From: Acidobacteriota bacterium
GTDB taxonomy: Bacteria; Acidobacteriota; Terriglobia; Bryobacterales; Bryobacteraceae
Assembly: GCA_018268935.1 (NCBI GenBank)
Contig: JAFDVS010000028.1
Coordinates: forward strand, 35,710-99,709
Reading direction: 5' to 3'
Length of the DNA stretch: 64,000 nt
The notes below the pieces were generated by a model. The model did not search any database and had not been told where the DNA came from. It was given only the letters and a program-made list of their open reading frames with translations. How positions within the stretch are numbered: the first letter of the stretch is position 1; every line of letters begins with the position of its first letter. Below, piece after piece: positions 42,442 to 51,591 of the stretch. A program made the position numbers and the translations under genes.

Positions 42442-44176
42442 CGGGAATTTTGACGGCAGGGCTGGCCGTGTTGGCGATGCGCAGGATGAGTTCCTGCGTG
42501 CCGCTGGGTGTGTTCTGCGGGACCTGAAAATTGACCTGATAAACAGCGATGAGGCCGGGGGGCGGGCCGGCGAATTGTACAGGACATGCGACGCCCCCAA
42601 GGGTGATCTGTGTCTCTGTGTTTTCGGTTGTGCCTAACGCGTTGGCGTAGAGATAAGCGAAGTCGCCACGGCGGAGTGGTTGGGATGTTGTGACGAGGGC
42701 GTATTCGGGAAGTTGGACGACGATTGCGTCTGTGCCGTTGGTGGTGAAGATGGCGGGTTGGCGGGCGAGGATGGGAACGGTAACGGGCGAGCTTCGGTTT
42801 CCCTCGCGGGTGAGAACGATGTCCGCGTTGGGGCCGGTGGTTTGCGGTGGGACTTGGAAGTTGACGAGTTCGACGCCACGTTGATTGGCAAGAGCAAGGA
42901 TGCCAGCGGGCGTGCCGTTGACAGTGAGGGAGACGTTGCGGAGATCGGTTGGGAGCGGGAGTGAGGGTGCGGAGATGACGGCTTCGTCGTTGAGGACGCC
43001 GGAGGCGAAGATGGTGGCGAGGGCTCCCGGGACGATGCCTGGGGCATAGCTGGCGGAATTGACTACGTTGGGCGCGGAGAAACGTGGAGCGAGGCTGCCT
43101 TCGATGCGGAAGATAGTGTCGGAGCTTGCGTCGCCCACGTAGAGTTCTCCGGTTTCATCTTCTCCGAAGGTGGTGATGTTGCGGCCGGCGGCGAGGAGCA
43201 GGAGCCGGTTGACCCATTGCGTGCCGCTTCGTTCGAGACCCCAGATACGGCCGGAGCAGTAATCGGCGTATATGTAGGAGCCACGGAGTCCCGGTGCGCT
43301 GCGGCCACGGTAGACAAAGCCTCCGGTGATGGAACAACCATCATTGCGGCCGTATTCGGCTACGGGGAGCGTGAGCCCTTGTGTGTTACATGTTGCGGTG
43401 CGGAAGCAGTGGGCACCTTCCATCAGATTCCAGCCGTAGTTCTCGCCACCTTTGCTGGAGGCGGGTTGGAAATTGATTTCTTCATAGGCGTTCTGGCCGA
43501 CATCGGCGATCCAGAGGTCGCCGGTGGCACGGTCGAAGGAGAAGCGCCATGGGTTGCGGAGGCCGAGCGCCCAGACTTCGGGGCGTGTACCGTTTGTGTT
43601 GGGGAAAGGATTGGTAGGTGGAACGAGGACACGGCCGGGTTCGCTTTCGACATCGACGCGAAGCATTTTGCCGAGGAGGGCGTTGCGATTCTGGCCGTTA
43701 CTCTGCGGGTCTCCGGCAGAGCCGCCGTCGCCCATGCCGATGTAGAGGTAGCCATCGGGGCCGAAGCGGAGTTGGCCGCCGTTGTGATTGGCGAATGGCT
43801 GCGGGATTTGAAGAAGGATGGTTTCGGTGGGGGAGCCGGCAGAATACATGGCGATGATGGTGGCGCCGGTGAGGTTGGTGTAGTTGACGTAGAAGCGGCC
43901 GGACTGGGGGAAGGATGGAGGGAAGGCGAGGCCGAGGAGACCGCGTTCACCGTCGGCTCTTGTTTTGGAGCGGATGTCGAGGAAGGGAGCGGGGTCGATG
44001 GCGCCGTTGCGGAGGATGCGGATGAGGCCGTTTTGCTGGACTAAGTAGAGGACGCCGGGTTGACCGGGTGCATGTTGGATGTCGGTGGGTGCGTCGACGG
44101 AGGTAGCGATGGGGGCGAGGCGGATTTCCTGGGCGGAGAGGGTGGTGATGGCGAGAATGATGTGGTGGAGCCCCAT
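42422..44176 (-). CDS. Exported PQQ-dependent sugar (glucose/sorbosone-type) dehydrogenase with TIGR03437-like C-terminus
   Basis: The 584-residue protein has a short leader MGLHHIILAITTLSAQ. Residues 20-355 form the six-bladed soluble glucose/sorbosone dehydrogenase propeller: DGERGLLGLAFPP, FANHNGGQLRFGPDGYLY (catalytic His region), GLRNPWRFSFDRATGDLW and EINFQPASSKGGENYGWN. From about 365 a second domain pair (APNVVNSASYAPGIVPGAL, then VNFQVPPQTTGPNADIVL) matches the TIGR03437 module abundant in Solibacter. Probable role: periplasmic aldose oxidation. The gene is convergent with the aldolase gene, and a family-2-related repeat overlaps its stop codon. Divergent from the PerR-like regulator. 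Confidence 0.9.
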   Translation of the reverse strand: MGLHHIILAITTLSAQEIRLAPIATSVDAPTDIQHAPGQPGVLYLVQQNGLIRILRNGAIDPAPFLDIRSKTRADGERGLLGLAFPPSFPQSGRFYVNYTNLTGATIIAMYSAGSPTETILLQIPQPFANHNGGQLRFGPDGYLYIGMGDGGSAGDPQSNGQNRNALLGKMLRVDVESEPGRVLVPPTNPFPNTNGTRPEVWALGLRNPWRFSFDRATGDLWIADVGQNAYEEINFQPASSKGGENYGWNLMEGAHCFRTATCNTQGLTLPVAEYGRNDGCSITGGFVYRGRSAPGLRGSYIYADYCSGRIWGLERSGTQWVNRLLLLAAGRNITTFGEDETGELYVGDASSDTIFRIEGSLAPRFSAPNVVNSASYAPGIVPGALATIFASGVLNDEAVISAPSLPLPTDLRNVSLTVNGTPAGILALANQRGVELVNFQVPPQTTGPNADIVLTREGNRSSPVTVPILARQPAIFTTNGTDAIVVQLPEYALVTTSQPLRRGDFAYLYANALGTTENTETQITLGGVACPVQFAGPPPGLIAVYQVNFQVPQNTPSGTQELILRIANTASPAVKIPVSEPRP

Positions 44177-44213
44177 GTCCTAATTATGTTCCGAGCGAGG
44201 TGGCGAAGAACAG

Positions 44214-44242
44214 TTGACAAAGGAGAATGATTCTCCTGTAAT
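44214..44242 (+). promoter_or_regulatory. perR-like promoter with Fur/PerR-type palindrome
   Basis: -35 TTGACA at 44214-44219 and -10 TGTAAT at 44237-44242, spaced by 17 bp. The spacer is filled exactly by a perfect palindrome 44221-44237 (AGGAGAAT, G, ATTCTCCT), an 8-1-8 architecture like Fur/PerR boxes. Transcription would begin close to the ATG at 44251, giving a leaderless or very short-leader message. Strongly suggests autoregulation. Confidence 0.75.
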
Positions 44243-44250
44243 AGAAGGTG

Positions 44251-44721
44251 ATGATCTCTTCGGCCATCCTCGATCAGCGCATGGAACACTTCCGGGCGCG
44301 GTGTGCCGAATTGGGGTTGGCCTACACGCATCAGCGGATGATTATCTACAGGGCTTTGGCGAGTTCGGATTCGCATCCGACGCCGGAGGGGATTTTCGAG
44401 CAGGTGCGGCGGGAGATCCCATCGATTAGCCTGGGAACGGTGTACAAGAACATCCACACGTTCACGGAAGCGGGATTGTTGCGGGAAGTGAATCTGCTGC
44501 ACGATTCCTTGCGACTTGACGCGAACCTCGGGAATCATCATCATTTTGTCTGTGTACGCTGCAAAGCGGTCACCGATATTCCGGAGAAGGATGTCGCTCC
44601 GCTGCGTCTCAAACATCCGTTACCCGACGGCTTTGTCCTGCACAGGGCAGCCGCGGAATTACTCGGGGTGTGCGCGTCCTGCGCCGCATCCGAACCCGAT
44701 TTACAGACCGGTTCATCTTAG
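44251..44721 (+). CDS. Fur-family metalloregulator (PerR-like peroxide sensor)
   Basis: The protein has 156 residues from ATG 44251; GTG 44248 directly before it is the alternative. The winged helix is LGLAYTHQRMIIYRALASS to LGTVYKNIHTFTEAGLL. Metal-binding segments are LGNHHHFVCVRC and LGVCASC (two CxxC pairs, structural zinc). The regulatory His/Asp positions of PerR (a His in the first helix region, SDSHPTPEGIF, and LRLDANLGNHHHF with Asp) are present, favouring peroxide sensing over plain iron sensing. It heads an operon with rubrerythrin, an Fe-S protein and DUF3501. A palindrome between its -35 and -10 boxes is the probable self-operator. Confidence 0.87.
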   Translation: MISSAILDQRMEHFRARCAELGLAYTHQRMIIYRALASSDSHPTPEGIFEQVRREIPSISLGTVYKNIHTFTEAGLLREVNLLHDSLRLDANLGNHHHFVCVRCKAVTDIPEKDVAPLRLKHPLPDGFVLHRAAAELLGVCASCAASEPDLQTGSS

Positions 44722-44737
44722 TAGAAGGAGACAGTTC

Positions 44738-45157
44738 ATGGCTGCACTCAAAGGGTCGAAGACCCACGAAAACCTGAAGGCTGCGTTTGCCGGCGAGAGC
44801 CAGGCGAACCGCCGTTACCTGTACTTTGCCAAGCAGGCCGATATCGAAGGGTATCCGGACGTGGCGGGGTTGTTCCGCGACACGGCCGAGGGCGAAACGG
44901 GCCACGCACATGGCCATCTGGACTATTTGAAGAAGGTTGGCGATCCGGCGACGGATCTTCCGATCGGCGACACGACGGATAATCTGAAGGCCGCGATTGC
45001 GGGCGAGACGCATGAATACACGGACATGTATCCGGGTATGGCGAAGTCGGCTCGCGAAGAGGGCTTTGCTGAGATTGCGGACTGGTTCGAGACGCTGGCG
45101 AAGGCGGAGAAGTCGCACGCCGGCCGGTTCGAGCAGGGACTGAAGTCAATCAGCTAG
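44738..45157 (+). CDS. Rubrerythrin-like diiron peroxidase (no rubredoxin domain)
   Basis: The protein has 139 residues from ATG 44738, with a strong AGAAGGAG 7 bp upstream. It is a four-helix ferritin-like bundle with diiron ligands in AGESQANRRYL, EGETGHAHGHLDYL, AGETHEYTDMY and KAEKSHAGRF. The C-terminal rubredoxin domain of classical rubrerythrins is absent, so another protein must donate electrons; the Fe-S protein encoded next is a candidate. Role: reduction of hydrogen peroxide. It lies 16 bp after the PerR-like gene and is probably its main target. Confidence 0.92.
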   Translation: MAALKGSKTHENLKAAFAGESQANRRYLYFAKQADIEGYPDVAGLFRDTAEGETGHAHGHLDYLKKVGDPATDLPIGDTTDNLKAAIAGETHEYTDMYPGMAKSAREEGFAEIADWFETLAKAEKSHAGRFEQGLKSIS

Positions 45158-45170
45158 TGTTTGTGTAGAG

Positions 45171-45200
45171 GGGCGGTCTGTGTTTTAGGCCGCCCTTCGT
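45171..45200 (+). terminator. Hairpin after rubrerythrin gene
   Basis: GGGCGG (45171-45176) pairs with CCGCCC (45190-45195) across a 13-nt loop and is followed by the T-rich stretch TTCGTGTTT. It lies between rubrerythrin and the Fe-S protein gene, so it may attenuate rather than end the operon transcript. Confidence 0.55.
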
Positions 45201-45222
45201 GTTTGTGGATAGGGCCTCTCAT

Positions 45223-46551
45223 ATGGAAGTGATCAAAGGTATTCCCACCAACGGCCTGACGTACGATCCCAATGAGCGCAAATATTGGGATCAAGGGCTT
45301 CTTGATAAGGAAGTGGAGCGGATTTTCGAGATCTGCCATGGGTGCAGGCTGTGCTTCAATCTGTGCCCTTCGTTCCCGGCGCTGTTCAACGCTGTGGACA
45401 AGCATGACGGCGATGTGCGGAAGGTGACGCAGGCGGAGACGGATTACGTTATCGACACCTGCTTTCAGTGCAAGATCTGTTACGTGAAGTGTCCTTACAC
45501 ACCGGATGACGGGCACGAGTTTCAGCTTGATTTTCCGCGGCTGATGCTGCGTGCGAACGCGGTGAGGCGGAAGAAGACGGGGATCTCTTTACGGAACCAG
45601 ATGCTGGCGCGGCCGGAACTGGTTGGCGCGATTGGCGGGATGACGCCGGACGTAGCGAATTGGGCCAACAAACAGCCGGTGCTGCGCGGCATGATGGAAT
45701 CGGCGATTGGGATTCACCGGGAGAAGCAACTGCCGGAGTTTCATGCCGAGACGTTTGAGAGCTGGCGGCTTTCGCGTCCGGAGCCGGCGGGAGATCGCGG
45801 ACTGGCGGTGTTGTTTCACACCTGCTTTGTGAATCACAACAATCCGGAGATCGGGAAAGATGCGATTGAGGTGTACGAGCGCAACGGGATCTCGCTGGGG
45901 TGTCCGAAGCAGAATTGTTGCGGCATGCCTGCATTGGAAGCGGGCGATGTGAAGCTGGCGCGGGAGATGGCGGCGAGCAATGTGGCGTCGCTGCTGCCGC
46001 ATGTGAACCAGGGGAAGAAGGTGGTGGCGATCAATCCTACGTGCTCATACATGCTGCGGAAGGAGTACGGGGAATTGGTGGGAACAGAAGGGGCGCGGCG
46101 GGTTTCGGCGGCGACGATGGATCTGTGCGAGTTTTTGTTTGAACGGCGGAAGGCGGGGTTGTTCAACCGTGATTTCCGATCGACTCCGGGGAAGATTGCA
46201 TATCACCTGCCGTGCCATTTGAAGGCGCAGAACATCGGGTTCCGGTCGCGCGACATGATGCGGCTGATTCCGGGGACGAAGGTCACGATGGTGGAGCAAT
46301 GCTCCGCGCATGATGGCACGTGGGCGATGAAGAAGGAATTTTTTCCGCTTTCGATGTTAACGGCGAAGAAGGCATTTTCGGAGATGCAGGAAGCGGAGGC
46401 GGAGACGTTTGCTTCGGATTGCCCGCTGGCGGCGATTCAATTTGAGCAGGGGATCGGGACGCGGCCGATTCATCCGATTCAGGTATTGGCTCGGGCTTAC
46501 CGCGAAGATGGATTCCCGACGCCGATTGCGAAGGAAGAAGAGAAGAAGTAG
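45223..46551 (+). CDS. Double [4Fe-4S] ferredoxin/CCG-domain oxidoreductase (GlpC/HdrD-like)
   Basis: The protein has 442 residues from ATG 45223. Two cluster motifs lie near the N-terminus: C38/C41/C44/C48 (CHGCRLCFNLCP) and C80/C83/C86/C90 (CFQCKICYVKCP). Two cysteine-rich CCG-type segments follow (LGCPKQNCCGMPALEAG and AYHLPCHLKAQNIGF with VEQCSAHDGTW). This is the GlpC/heterodisulfide-reductase-D design, which passes electrons between quinones and soluble partners. Together with rubrerythrin and DUF3501 it forms a gene trio seen in many bacteria, so it probably feeds electrons to the diiron peroxidase. Cysteine ligands are intact. Confidence 0.88.
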   Translation: MEVIKGIPTNGLTYDPNERKYWDQGLLDKEVERIFEICHGCRLCFNLCPSFPALFNAVDKHDGDVRKVTQAETDYVIDTCFQCKICYVKCPYTPDDGHEFQLDFPRLMLRANAVRRKKTGISLRNQMLARPELVGAIGGMTPDVANWANKQPVLRGMMESAIGIHREKQLPEFHAETFESWRLSRPEPAGDRGLAVLFHTCFVNHNNPEIGKDAIEVYERNGISLGCPKQNCCGMPALEAGDVKLAREMAASNVASLLPHVNQGKKVVAINPTCSYMLRKEYGELVGTEGARRVSAATMDLCEFLFERRKAGLFNRDFRSTPGKIAYHLPCHLKAQNIGFRSRDMMRLIPGTKVTMVEQCSAHDGTWAMKKEFFPLSMLTAKKAFSEMQEAEAETFASDCPLAAIQFEQGIGTRPIHPIQVLARAYREDGFPTPIAKEEEKK

Positions 46552-46553
46552 AT

Positions 46554-47123
46554 ATGCAACCTGTGACGTTGGCAGAGATCAAGAATATTGCGGAGTATGA
46601 GCTGGAGCGCGAGACGTGGCGCCCGCATGTACTGGCGGCGAAGGAGCGGCGGCGGATCCGCGTGGGCGGGCATCTGACGTTCCTGTTCGAGAACCGGGAG
46701 ACGGTCCGGTATCAGGTGCAGGAAATGATGCGGATTGAGCGTCTGGTGCGGCAGCACGATATTGAGCATGAGTTGGGGACCTACAACGAACTGATACCGA
46801 AGAAGAACGGGCTGTGTGCCTCGCTGTTGATTGAATATGAGACTCCGGCGGAGCGGGCCGTGTGGCTGAAGGAGTTGCTGGGGCTGGAGAATCATGTATG
46901 GTTTGTTGTGGGCGATAGCGCGCCGGTGAAGGCGAGTTTTGATACTCGGCAGATCGCAACGGACCGGATCAGCTCCGTGCAGTACATTTCGTTTCAGTTT
47001 TCGGCGGAGCAGGCGGGGATGATGCGTGCTGGCGCGAGGCTTGTGGTGGATCATCCGCGGTACCAGGCGGAAACGGCATTGAGCGCGGATCAGGCGGCGG
47101 CTTTAGCGGAAGATCTGGCGTAG
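46554..47123 (+). CDS. DUF3501 family protein
   Basis: The 189-residue protein starts 2 bp after the Fe-S gene's stop codon. Opening VTLAEIKNIAEYELERETWRP and the central HLTFLFENRETVRYQVQEMM are characteristic of DUF3501. It has no signal peptide or cysteines suited to cofactor binding. Its constant association with rubrerythrin and the CCG-type Fe-S protein implies a role in the same peroxide-reducing electron chain, perhaps as an assembly or docking factor; this is inference. Its end marks the left border of the compositionally different block. Confidence 0.88.
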   Translation: MQPVTLAEIKNIAEYELERETWRPHVLAAKERRRIRVGGHLTFLFENRETVRYQVQEMMRIERLVRQHDIEHELGTYNELIPKKNGLCASLLIEYETPAERAVWLKELLGLENHVWFVVGDSAPVKASFDTRQIATDRISSVQYISFQFSAEQAGMMRAGARLVVDHPRYQAETALSADQAAALAEDLA

Positions 47124-47126
47124 AAG

Positions 47127-47999
47127 CTAGGCTCGCACGGGTATGCCCAGTATCTTTGCCATCGTCTCCCCATACAGCTTTTTCCGGCTGACTTCGGGAA
47201 CCTGGCACGCTTCGCATACGGCTTCGTAGCGGGCCAGCACGACATCGAGATTTTCCGGCGGCTCATCGGTTCCGAACAGCACCTTTTCAAACGCGTATAC
47301 CGCGTGAGGCGAACTGTGGAGCGCGGGGCCGTCCCACCATAGGTACTCGCGAAAGACGCTCAGATTTTTCGCCTTTTTTATGAGCGTGGAGCCCGTCAGG
47401 TCAAAGTACAGGCGCGGGCTCCAGCGCGCTGCCTCGGCGGCTTCTTCGTACCACGGATTTCCCAGGTGGGCGCCTTGAATGTAGAGATCGGGGAACGCAC
47501 GCGAGATGGTATCGAGGTAGGCGGGCCGCATCCGTCCCATCCCAGTAAACTGCGGACCTTCGGTGTGCGAAGCGATCCCCGTATGAAACAAAGCGACGAG
47601 CTTATGTTCCAGCAGGCGCGCGTATAACGGGAAGTAGTGCGGGTCGTCCCAGTTCAGGCGCGGGGAATGAAATTTGATTCCTTTCGCGCCCTCGCGGGCA
47701 AACTGGTCAATCTGCGCCAGTGCTTTGGTATCGTCCGCATTCACCCGGCCGTAAACAATCACCACGTCCGGATATTCTTTTGCCCCCGCCTTCAATTTCG
47801 GCAGATGCTCGATAAAGCCATTGACGCAGGCCATTGCGTTGCGAGGCCGGTATGCCTTTGCCAGACGGGTGAAGTAGTCCGGCTTGTTCTCATAATGCAT
47901 GTGCGAGTCAATGACGAATCGCCGCGGTGGCTGGGCCAATAGCGGGGCGGCAGCGAAAGGCAGGGTGAGAAAACCCCGCCGCGTGCGGTGGATACTCAT
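47127..47999 (-). CDS. Tat-exported amidohydrolase (TIM-barrel metal-dependent hydrolase)
   Basis: The 290-residue protein has leader [20 protein letters not shown] with twin arginines. The metal motif [13 protein letters not shown] (HxH) opens the barrel. Later [33 protein letters not shown] and [14 protein letters not shown] supply His residues, and [15 protein letters not shown] supplies the late Asp. This is the amidohydrolase-2 layout with a complete metal/catalytic set. Substrate unknown. Convergent with DUF3501. It is the first gene of the block (47.1-62.3 kb) that lacks the G-rich + strand of the rest of the window. Confidence 0.87.
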   Translation of the reverse strand: MSIHRTRRGFLTLPFAAAPLLAQPPRRFVIDSHMHYENKPDYFTRLAKAYRPRNAMACVNGFIEHLPKLKAGAKEYPDVVIVYGRVNADDTKALAQIDQFAREGAKGIKFHSPRLNWDDPHYFPLYARLLEHKLVALFHTGIASHTEGPQFTGMGRMRPAYLDTISRAFPDLYIQGAHLGNPWYEEAAEAARWSPRLYFDLTGSTLIKKAKNLSVFREYLWWDGPALHSSPHAVYAFEKVLFGTDEPPENLDVVLARYEAVCEACQVPEVSRKKLYGETMAKILGIPVRA

Positions 48000-48009
48000 G
48001 CCAGCAATC

Positions 48010-51000
48010 TTAATCCGAAACCGATACCTTTTTCATGTTGTCGTCCGGGATGCGGTCCACCAGTAGCTGGAAAGGATCAATGCCGGCCTTCTCCGGAAGT
48101 TCCTTGACGGTGAAGGTGTACTTGTTGCTGGCGTTGTGAATCCGCACGCGCTCCCGATGGAGCGTCTTCCCGTACTTCTTCCCCTTTTCGGGTTTCGCAA
48201 AGGCGCCGATGTCCACCCAGTCATCCATCGCGACTTCCTTCTCAAAACCTTTCTCGTCGGCCTTCAGCTTTTTCGACTCCACTTCGATGGTGACATCGTA
48301 CTGCCCGTCGGAGCGTTTCTTCGCCGAGGCCTTCAGCGTGCGATTGGCAAACAACGTGATGTCCTCAAAGAGATCCTTCAGGAGATATTGCTTGTCGGCC
48401 GGCGTCACTTCGCCGAGCGCATCGACGAGTTGATACGAGGTTGGGTATGGAGGGCCCTTGTACGCCCACTGGTCGACCACTTTTCGTAGTGCTTTGTTCA
48501 CCGCCTCTTCGCCAATCATCTCTTTGAGGTAATAAAGAACCGCGCTGCCCTTGTTGTAGTGGATATAGCCCTGGCTCGCTTCCACGCGCAGCAGGGGCCG
48601 CTCTTTCAGGAGTTCCGTTCCGCGCGAGCGCAGGTAGCGATCCATCTCATAGCCGAGAAACTTTCGCATCATGTCGCGGCCGTATTCTTTCTCCATCACC
48701 ATCAGCGCAGTGTACTGGGCCAATGTTTCGCTGAGGAGTGTAGCGCCTTGCATGTTCGCGCCAATCACCTGGTGCGCCCACCACTGGTGCCCCATCTCGT
48801 GGGCGACGACATAGAACACCTTGTCGATGTCATCCTTGTCTTTGATGTCGGCGATAAACCCGATCGACTCCGAATAGGGCATGGTGCCAGGAAACGCCTG
48901 TGCAAAGCTGGAAAACCGTGGAAATTCGATGATCCGTGCCTGCTTGTGTGCATACGGTCCAAAATTCGCGGTGCAGTATTCGAGGGTCTTGCGGATCGAA
49001 GTGAGCATCTTCGGCACATTCCATTTGTGCTCCGGGTGGTAGTAGACCTCGGCCTTGATTCCGCCCGCATCCTCGCGCGCCACTTCATATCGCGCCGAGA
49101 TGAACGAATAAAAGTTGAGGGAATCACGATCCAGTTTGTAGTGGAAGTATCGCCGGCCTTTTTCCTGCCATTCGCGTAGGAGACTCCCCGGCGCTACCGC
49201 ATACTGATCCGGCGATGTGCTCATCACGGTCTCTACACTCACCCAATCGGAATTGGCATCGAGATACGTATTGCCGCACTTCTCGGTGCAATTCTTCTCC
49301 AGTTCCGGCATACGATCCTGTTCCGGCAATCCGCGCTTGCGCCGCTCATTGCGATCGCTGATCTCGCGGCCTGCCTGATAGCCCATTGACGGGACAATCC
49401 CACTATTGAAGAATGTGCCGTTCTGCACCAGATTCTGGTGTGTGACGGATTGCTCAAACCCGTGGGTAACCGCTTTCACCGTAAACTTCATCGTGATTCG
49501 TTCGCCGGGGGCAAGCGGCGGCGTTAACTTGTAGGTGCGCAGCCGCACAAACTCGTCATCAGCTGTCTGCTTCGCGCGCTCGATGTCCACCTCGTATTCG
49601 TACCCCGAACCGTAATTGATGTACACGTCTTCGATCGGAGTTGTGCCCTTGTTTTCCGCAATCTGCTCCGTGCGCAGGGTCAGATTCCGTTCGGCCGGAT
49701 ACACATCAATCCAATACTTCAGTCCCAATACGCGAGGCTGATTTATGCCTTTCAGCCGCTTATATGCCTTCTCGTATTGCGTCTGCCGGGCCAGATTCTC
49801 CTTTTCCGTCCGGAAGGTGTTCAACACCTTGGTGTTGTAATAGACCCATCCGGCGCTGGCTAGCCAAGCCAGTGCGAGGCCCACCGCAATCGGCCGTAAT
49901 GCTCCGCGCAGATTCAGGCGTGCAATTCGCAACCGGCTGCCCAGCGAAGTCTCTTTCCCCCGCGCCCAGAGCAGAATCGCGGCGACGGCAAGAAGCCCGC
50001 AGAACAGCAGCCAGTATACGTGGAACCAGAACAGCGCACTCACATAAGGCGCATACCGGTACATGTCCGAATAGGTGTACACCGGAACGGATGGAAAGCG
50101 AACCATGCGCGTGGCCACGTCCAATGCCCGCCAGATGAACGCGTTCGCGATGAGGAAAATGATGAAGGCGAAATACCCGACATACTTGTTTGGCGACAGC
50201 ACATGAATCAGGAACGCGAGAAAGGACAGCGATACGAAGGATGTCAGGTCAAGGAGGAAAATCTCAGTGAAGTACAAATCCAACTGGAACCGGGTGTACT
50301 TCTGATAGGCCTGTGTTGCGACGCCGGCGGCCATCGCGGTGGACAGGATCAACACCAGCGCGCCAACCAGCGCGACGAACTTCGCCACATAAGGAACCCA
50401 GTTCGGATAGGGCAGCGCGTCATGTATCTCATCGCACCGAGCGTCGCGTTCCTTCCACACCACCACACCGGCGAAGTAAGTGACGATGGCCACGAGGAAG
50501 ATATACATGCTGCCGCGGATTACGTCCAGGATCCGGTACGTCACCGGCAAGGAGGACAAGCCGAAGCCTTCATTCGTGCTGATGAGCAGCGACGGGATGC
50601 AGTTGGCAAGGGCAGCCAGCAGAATCACAATGAACACCGTGGTCTTCACCAGGCCGAGAAATTCCACGCGGATCATGCTCAGCAACTGCGTGAACTGGGC
50701 TGCTAGCCCGAACGCTTGCCGCGCCGCGGGGATGGACACCGTGCGGGGGCGCGCCTCAGTGGTCACCGCCTCCACTTTCTTCGCGCGCCCTGTGCGTTCT
50801 TCGAATCGGAACCGGTAGTAGGTGAATACAAAGATCAGCGCGGACACGCCCATCCAGATGAGCCGGTTCCACAGCATGTAGCCGCTCAGTGTGATCACCT
50901 GGGTGTTCTTGTCCGAGACCGTCCAATACTTGGTCAGCAGGGCGTGGGTCTGAATACCAAAGGGGTCAATGAGGCGCGCGATGACTTCATTGTCGATATC

Positions 51001-51591
51001 GGACATGAACGCTTCCGCGACGCCGTAGGCCACCAGCAGCAGCAACGTTCCGATGAAGCTGGTTATCGTGCTGCGTGTCAGTGCAGCAATGCAAAACACG
51101 ATTGCGGCGATGAACAGGGTGTTGGGGATGCCGAAGATGAGGAATCCGTTGAGATGCGCTTTCCACACGACCGGGCCCCAGCGCTCCGCATCCACCCAGG
51201 GCATGTATTTCGCCAGCAGAACTGCCAGCGATACGCCCAGCAGGGGAATCATGGCCACGATCGCCGATCCCAGGTAGCGCCCCAGCAGGTAATCCCTTTT
51301 CTGAATCGGTGTGCTGAATACGATCTGATAGGTGTTGTGCTGAAAATCCCGCGACGCCGCCGCATTCACAAATGCAGTCACCATCAGCATGATCAGAATC
51401 GAGGCCATCGCATGGAAGGTCTGAATCACATAGGGAGCGTTGCGGAAGGTGTTTTCCATGGCCCGCCCCACCTGCACTTTATCCGTGCTTGCCGCCCCAA
51501 AGAACATGCCTCCGACAATCAGCAAGAACACCCACACCATCATCCCGCGCAAGTAATAGCGCAGCTCAAAACGCAGGAAATGGGTCATCAT
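48010..51591 (-). CDS. ABC-2-type permease fused to an M1-family metallopeptidase
   Basis: The 1193-residue protein's N-terminal half (to about 600) is an ABC-2 permease with two sets of six or so hydrophobic helices ([35 protein letters not shown]). The C-terminal half is an M1 (gluzincin) peptidase with [12 protein letters not shown]: zinc ligands H931 and H935, catalytic E932, and the third ligand Glu in [11 protein letters not shown]. The peptidase probably faces the periplasm. Its start overlaps the stop of the ATP-binding protein gene by 4 bp, so the two form one exporter. Similar permease-peptidase fusions are known in Bacteroidetes and Acidobacteria. Substrate unknown. Confidence 0.9.
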   Translation of the reverse strand: MMTHFLRFELRYYLRGMMVWVFLLIVGGMFFGAASTDKVQVGRAMENTFRNAPYVIQTFHAMASILIMLMVTAFVNAAASRDFQHNTYQIVFSTPIQKRDYLLGRYLGSAIVAMIPLLGVSLAVLLAKYMPWVDAERWGPVVWKAHLNGFLIFGIPNTLFIAAIVFCIAALTRSTITSFIGTLLLLVAYGVAEAFMSDIDNEVIARLIDPFGIQTHALLTKYWTVSDKNTQVITLSGYMLWNRLIWMGVSALIFVFTYYRFRFEERTGRAKKVEAVTTEARPRTVSIPAARQAFGLAAQFTQLLSMIRVEFLGLVKTTVFIVILLAALANCIPSLLISTNEGFGLSSLPVTYRILDVIRGSMYIFLVAIVTYFAGVVVWKERDARCDEIHDALPYPNWVPYVAKFVALVGALVLILSTAMAAGVATQAYQKYTRFQLDLYFTEIFLLDLTSFVSLSFLAFLIHVLSPNKYVGYFAFIIFLIANAFIWRALDVATRMVRFPSVPVYTYSDMYRYAPYVSALFWFHVYWLLFCGLLAVAAILLWARGKETSLGSRLRIARLNLRGALRPIAVGLALAWLASAGWVYYNTKVLNTFRTEKENLARQTQYEKAYKRLKGINQPRVLGLKYWIDVYPAERNLTLRTEQIAENKGTTPIEDVYINYGSGYEYEVDIERAKQTADDEFVRLRTYKLTPPLAPGERITMKFTVKAVTHGFEQSVTHQNLVQNGTFFNSGIVPSMGYQAGREISDRNERRKRGLPEQDRMPELEKNCTEKCGNTYLDANSDWVSVETVMSTSPDQYAVAPGSLLREWQEKGRRYFHYKLDRDSLNFYSFISARYEVAREDAGGIKAEVYYHPEHKWNVPKMLTSIRKTLEYCTANFGPYAHKQARIIEFPRFSSFAQAFPGTMPYSESIGFIADIKDKDDIDKVFYVVAHEMGHQWWAHQVIGANMQGATLLSETLAQYTALMVMEKEYGRDMMRKFLGYEMDRYLRSRGTELLKERPLLRVEASQGYIHYNKGSAVLYYLKEMIGEEAVNKALRKVVDQWAYKGPPYPTSYQLVDALGEVTPADKQYLLKDLFEDITLFANRTLKASAKKRSDGQYDVTIEVESKKLKADEKGFEKEVAMDDWVDIGAFAKPEKGKKYGKTLHRERVRIHNASNKYTFTVKELPEKAGIDPFQLLVDRIPDDNMKKVSVSD

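Noticed and set aside
44516..45157. A longer rubrerythrin frame with 74 extra N-terminal residues
   Set aside because: The extra part overlaps the PerR-like gene in another frame; the strong AGAAGGAG site fixes the start at 44738.
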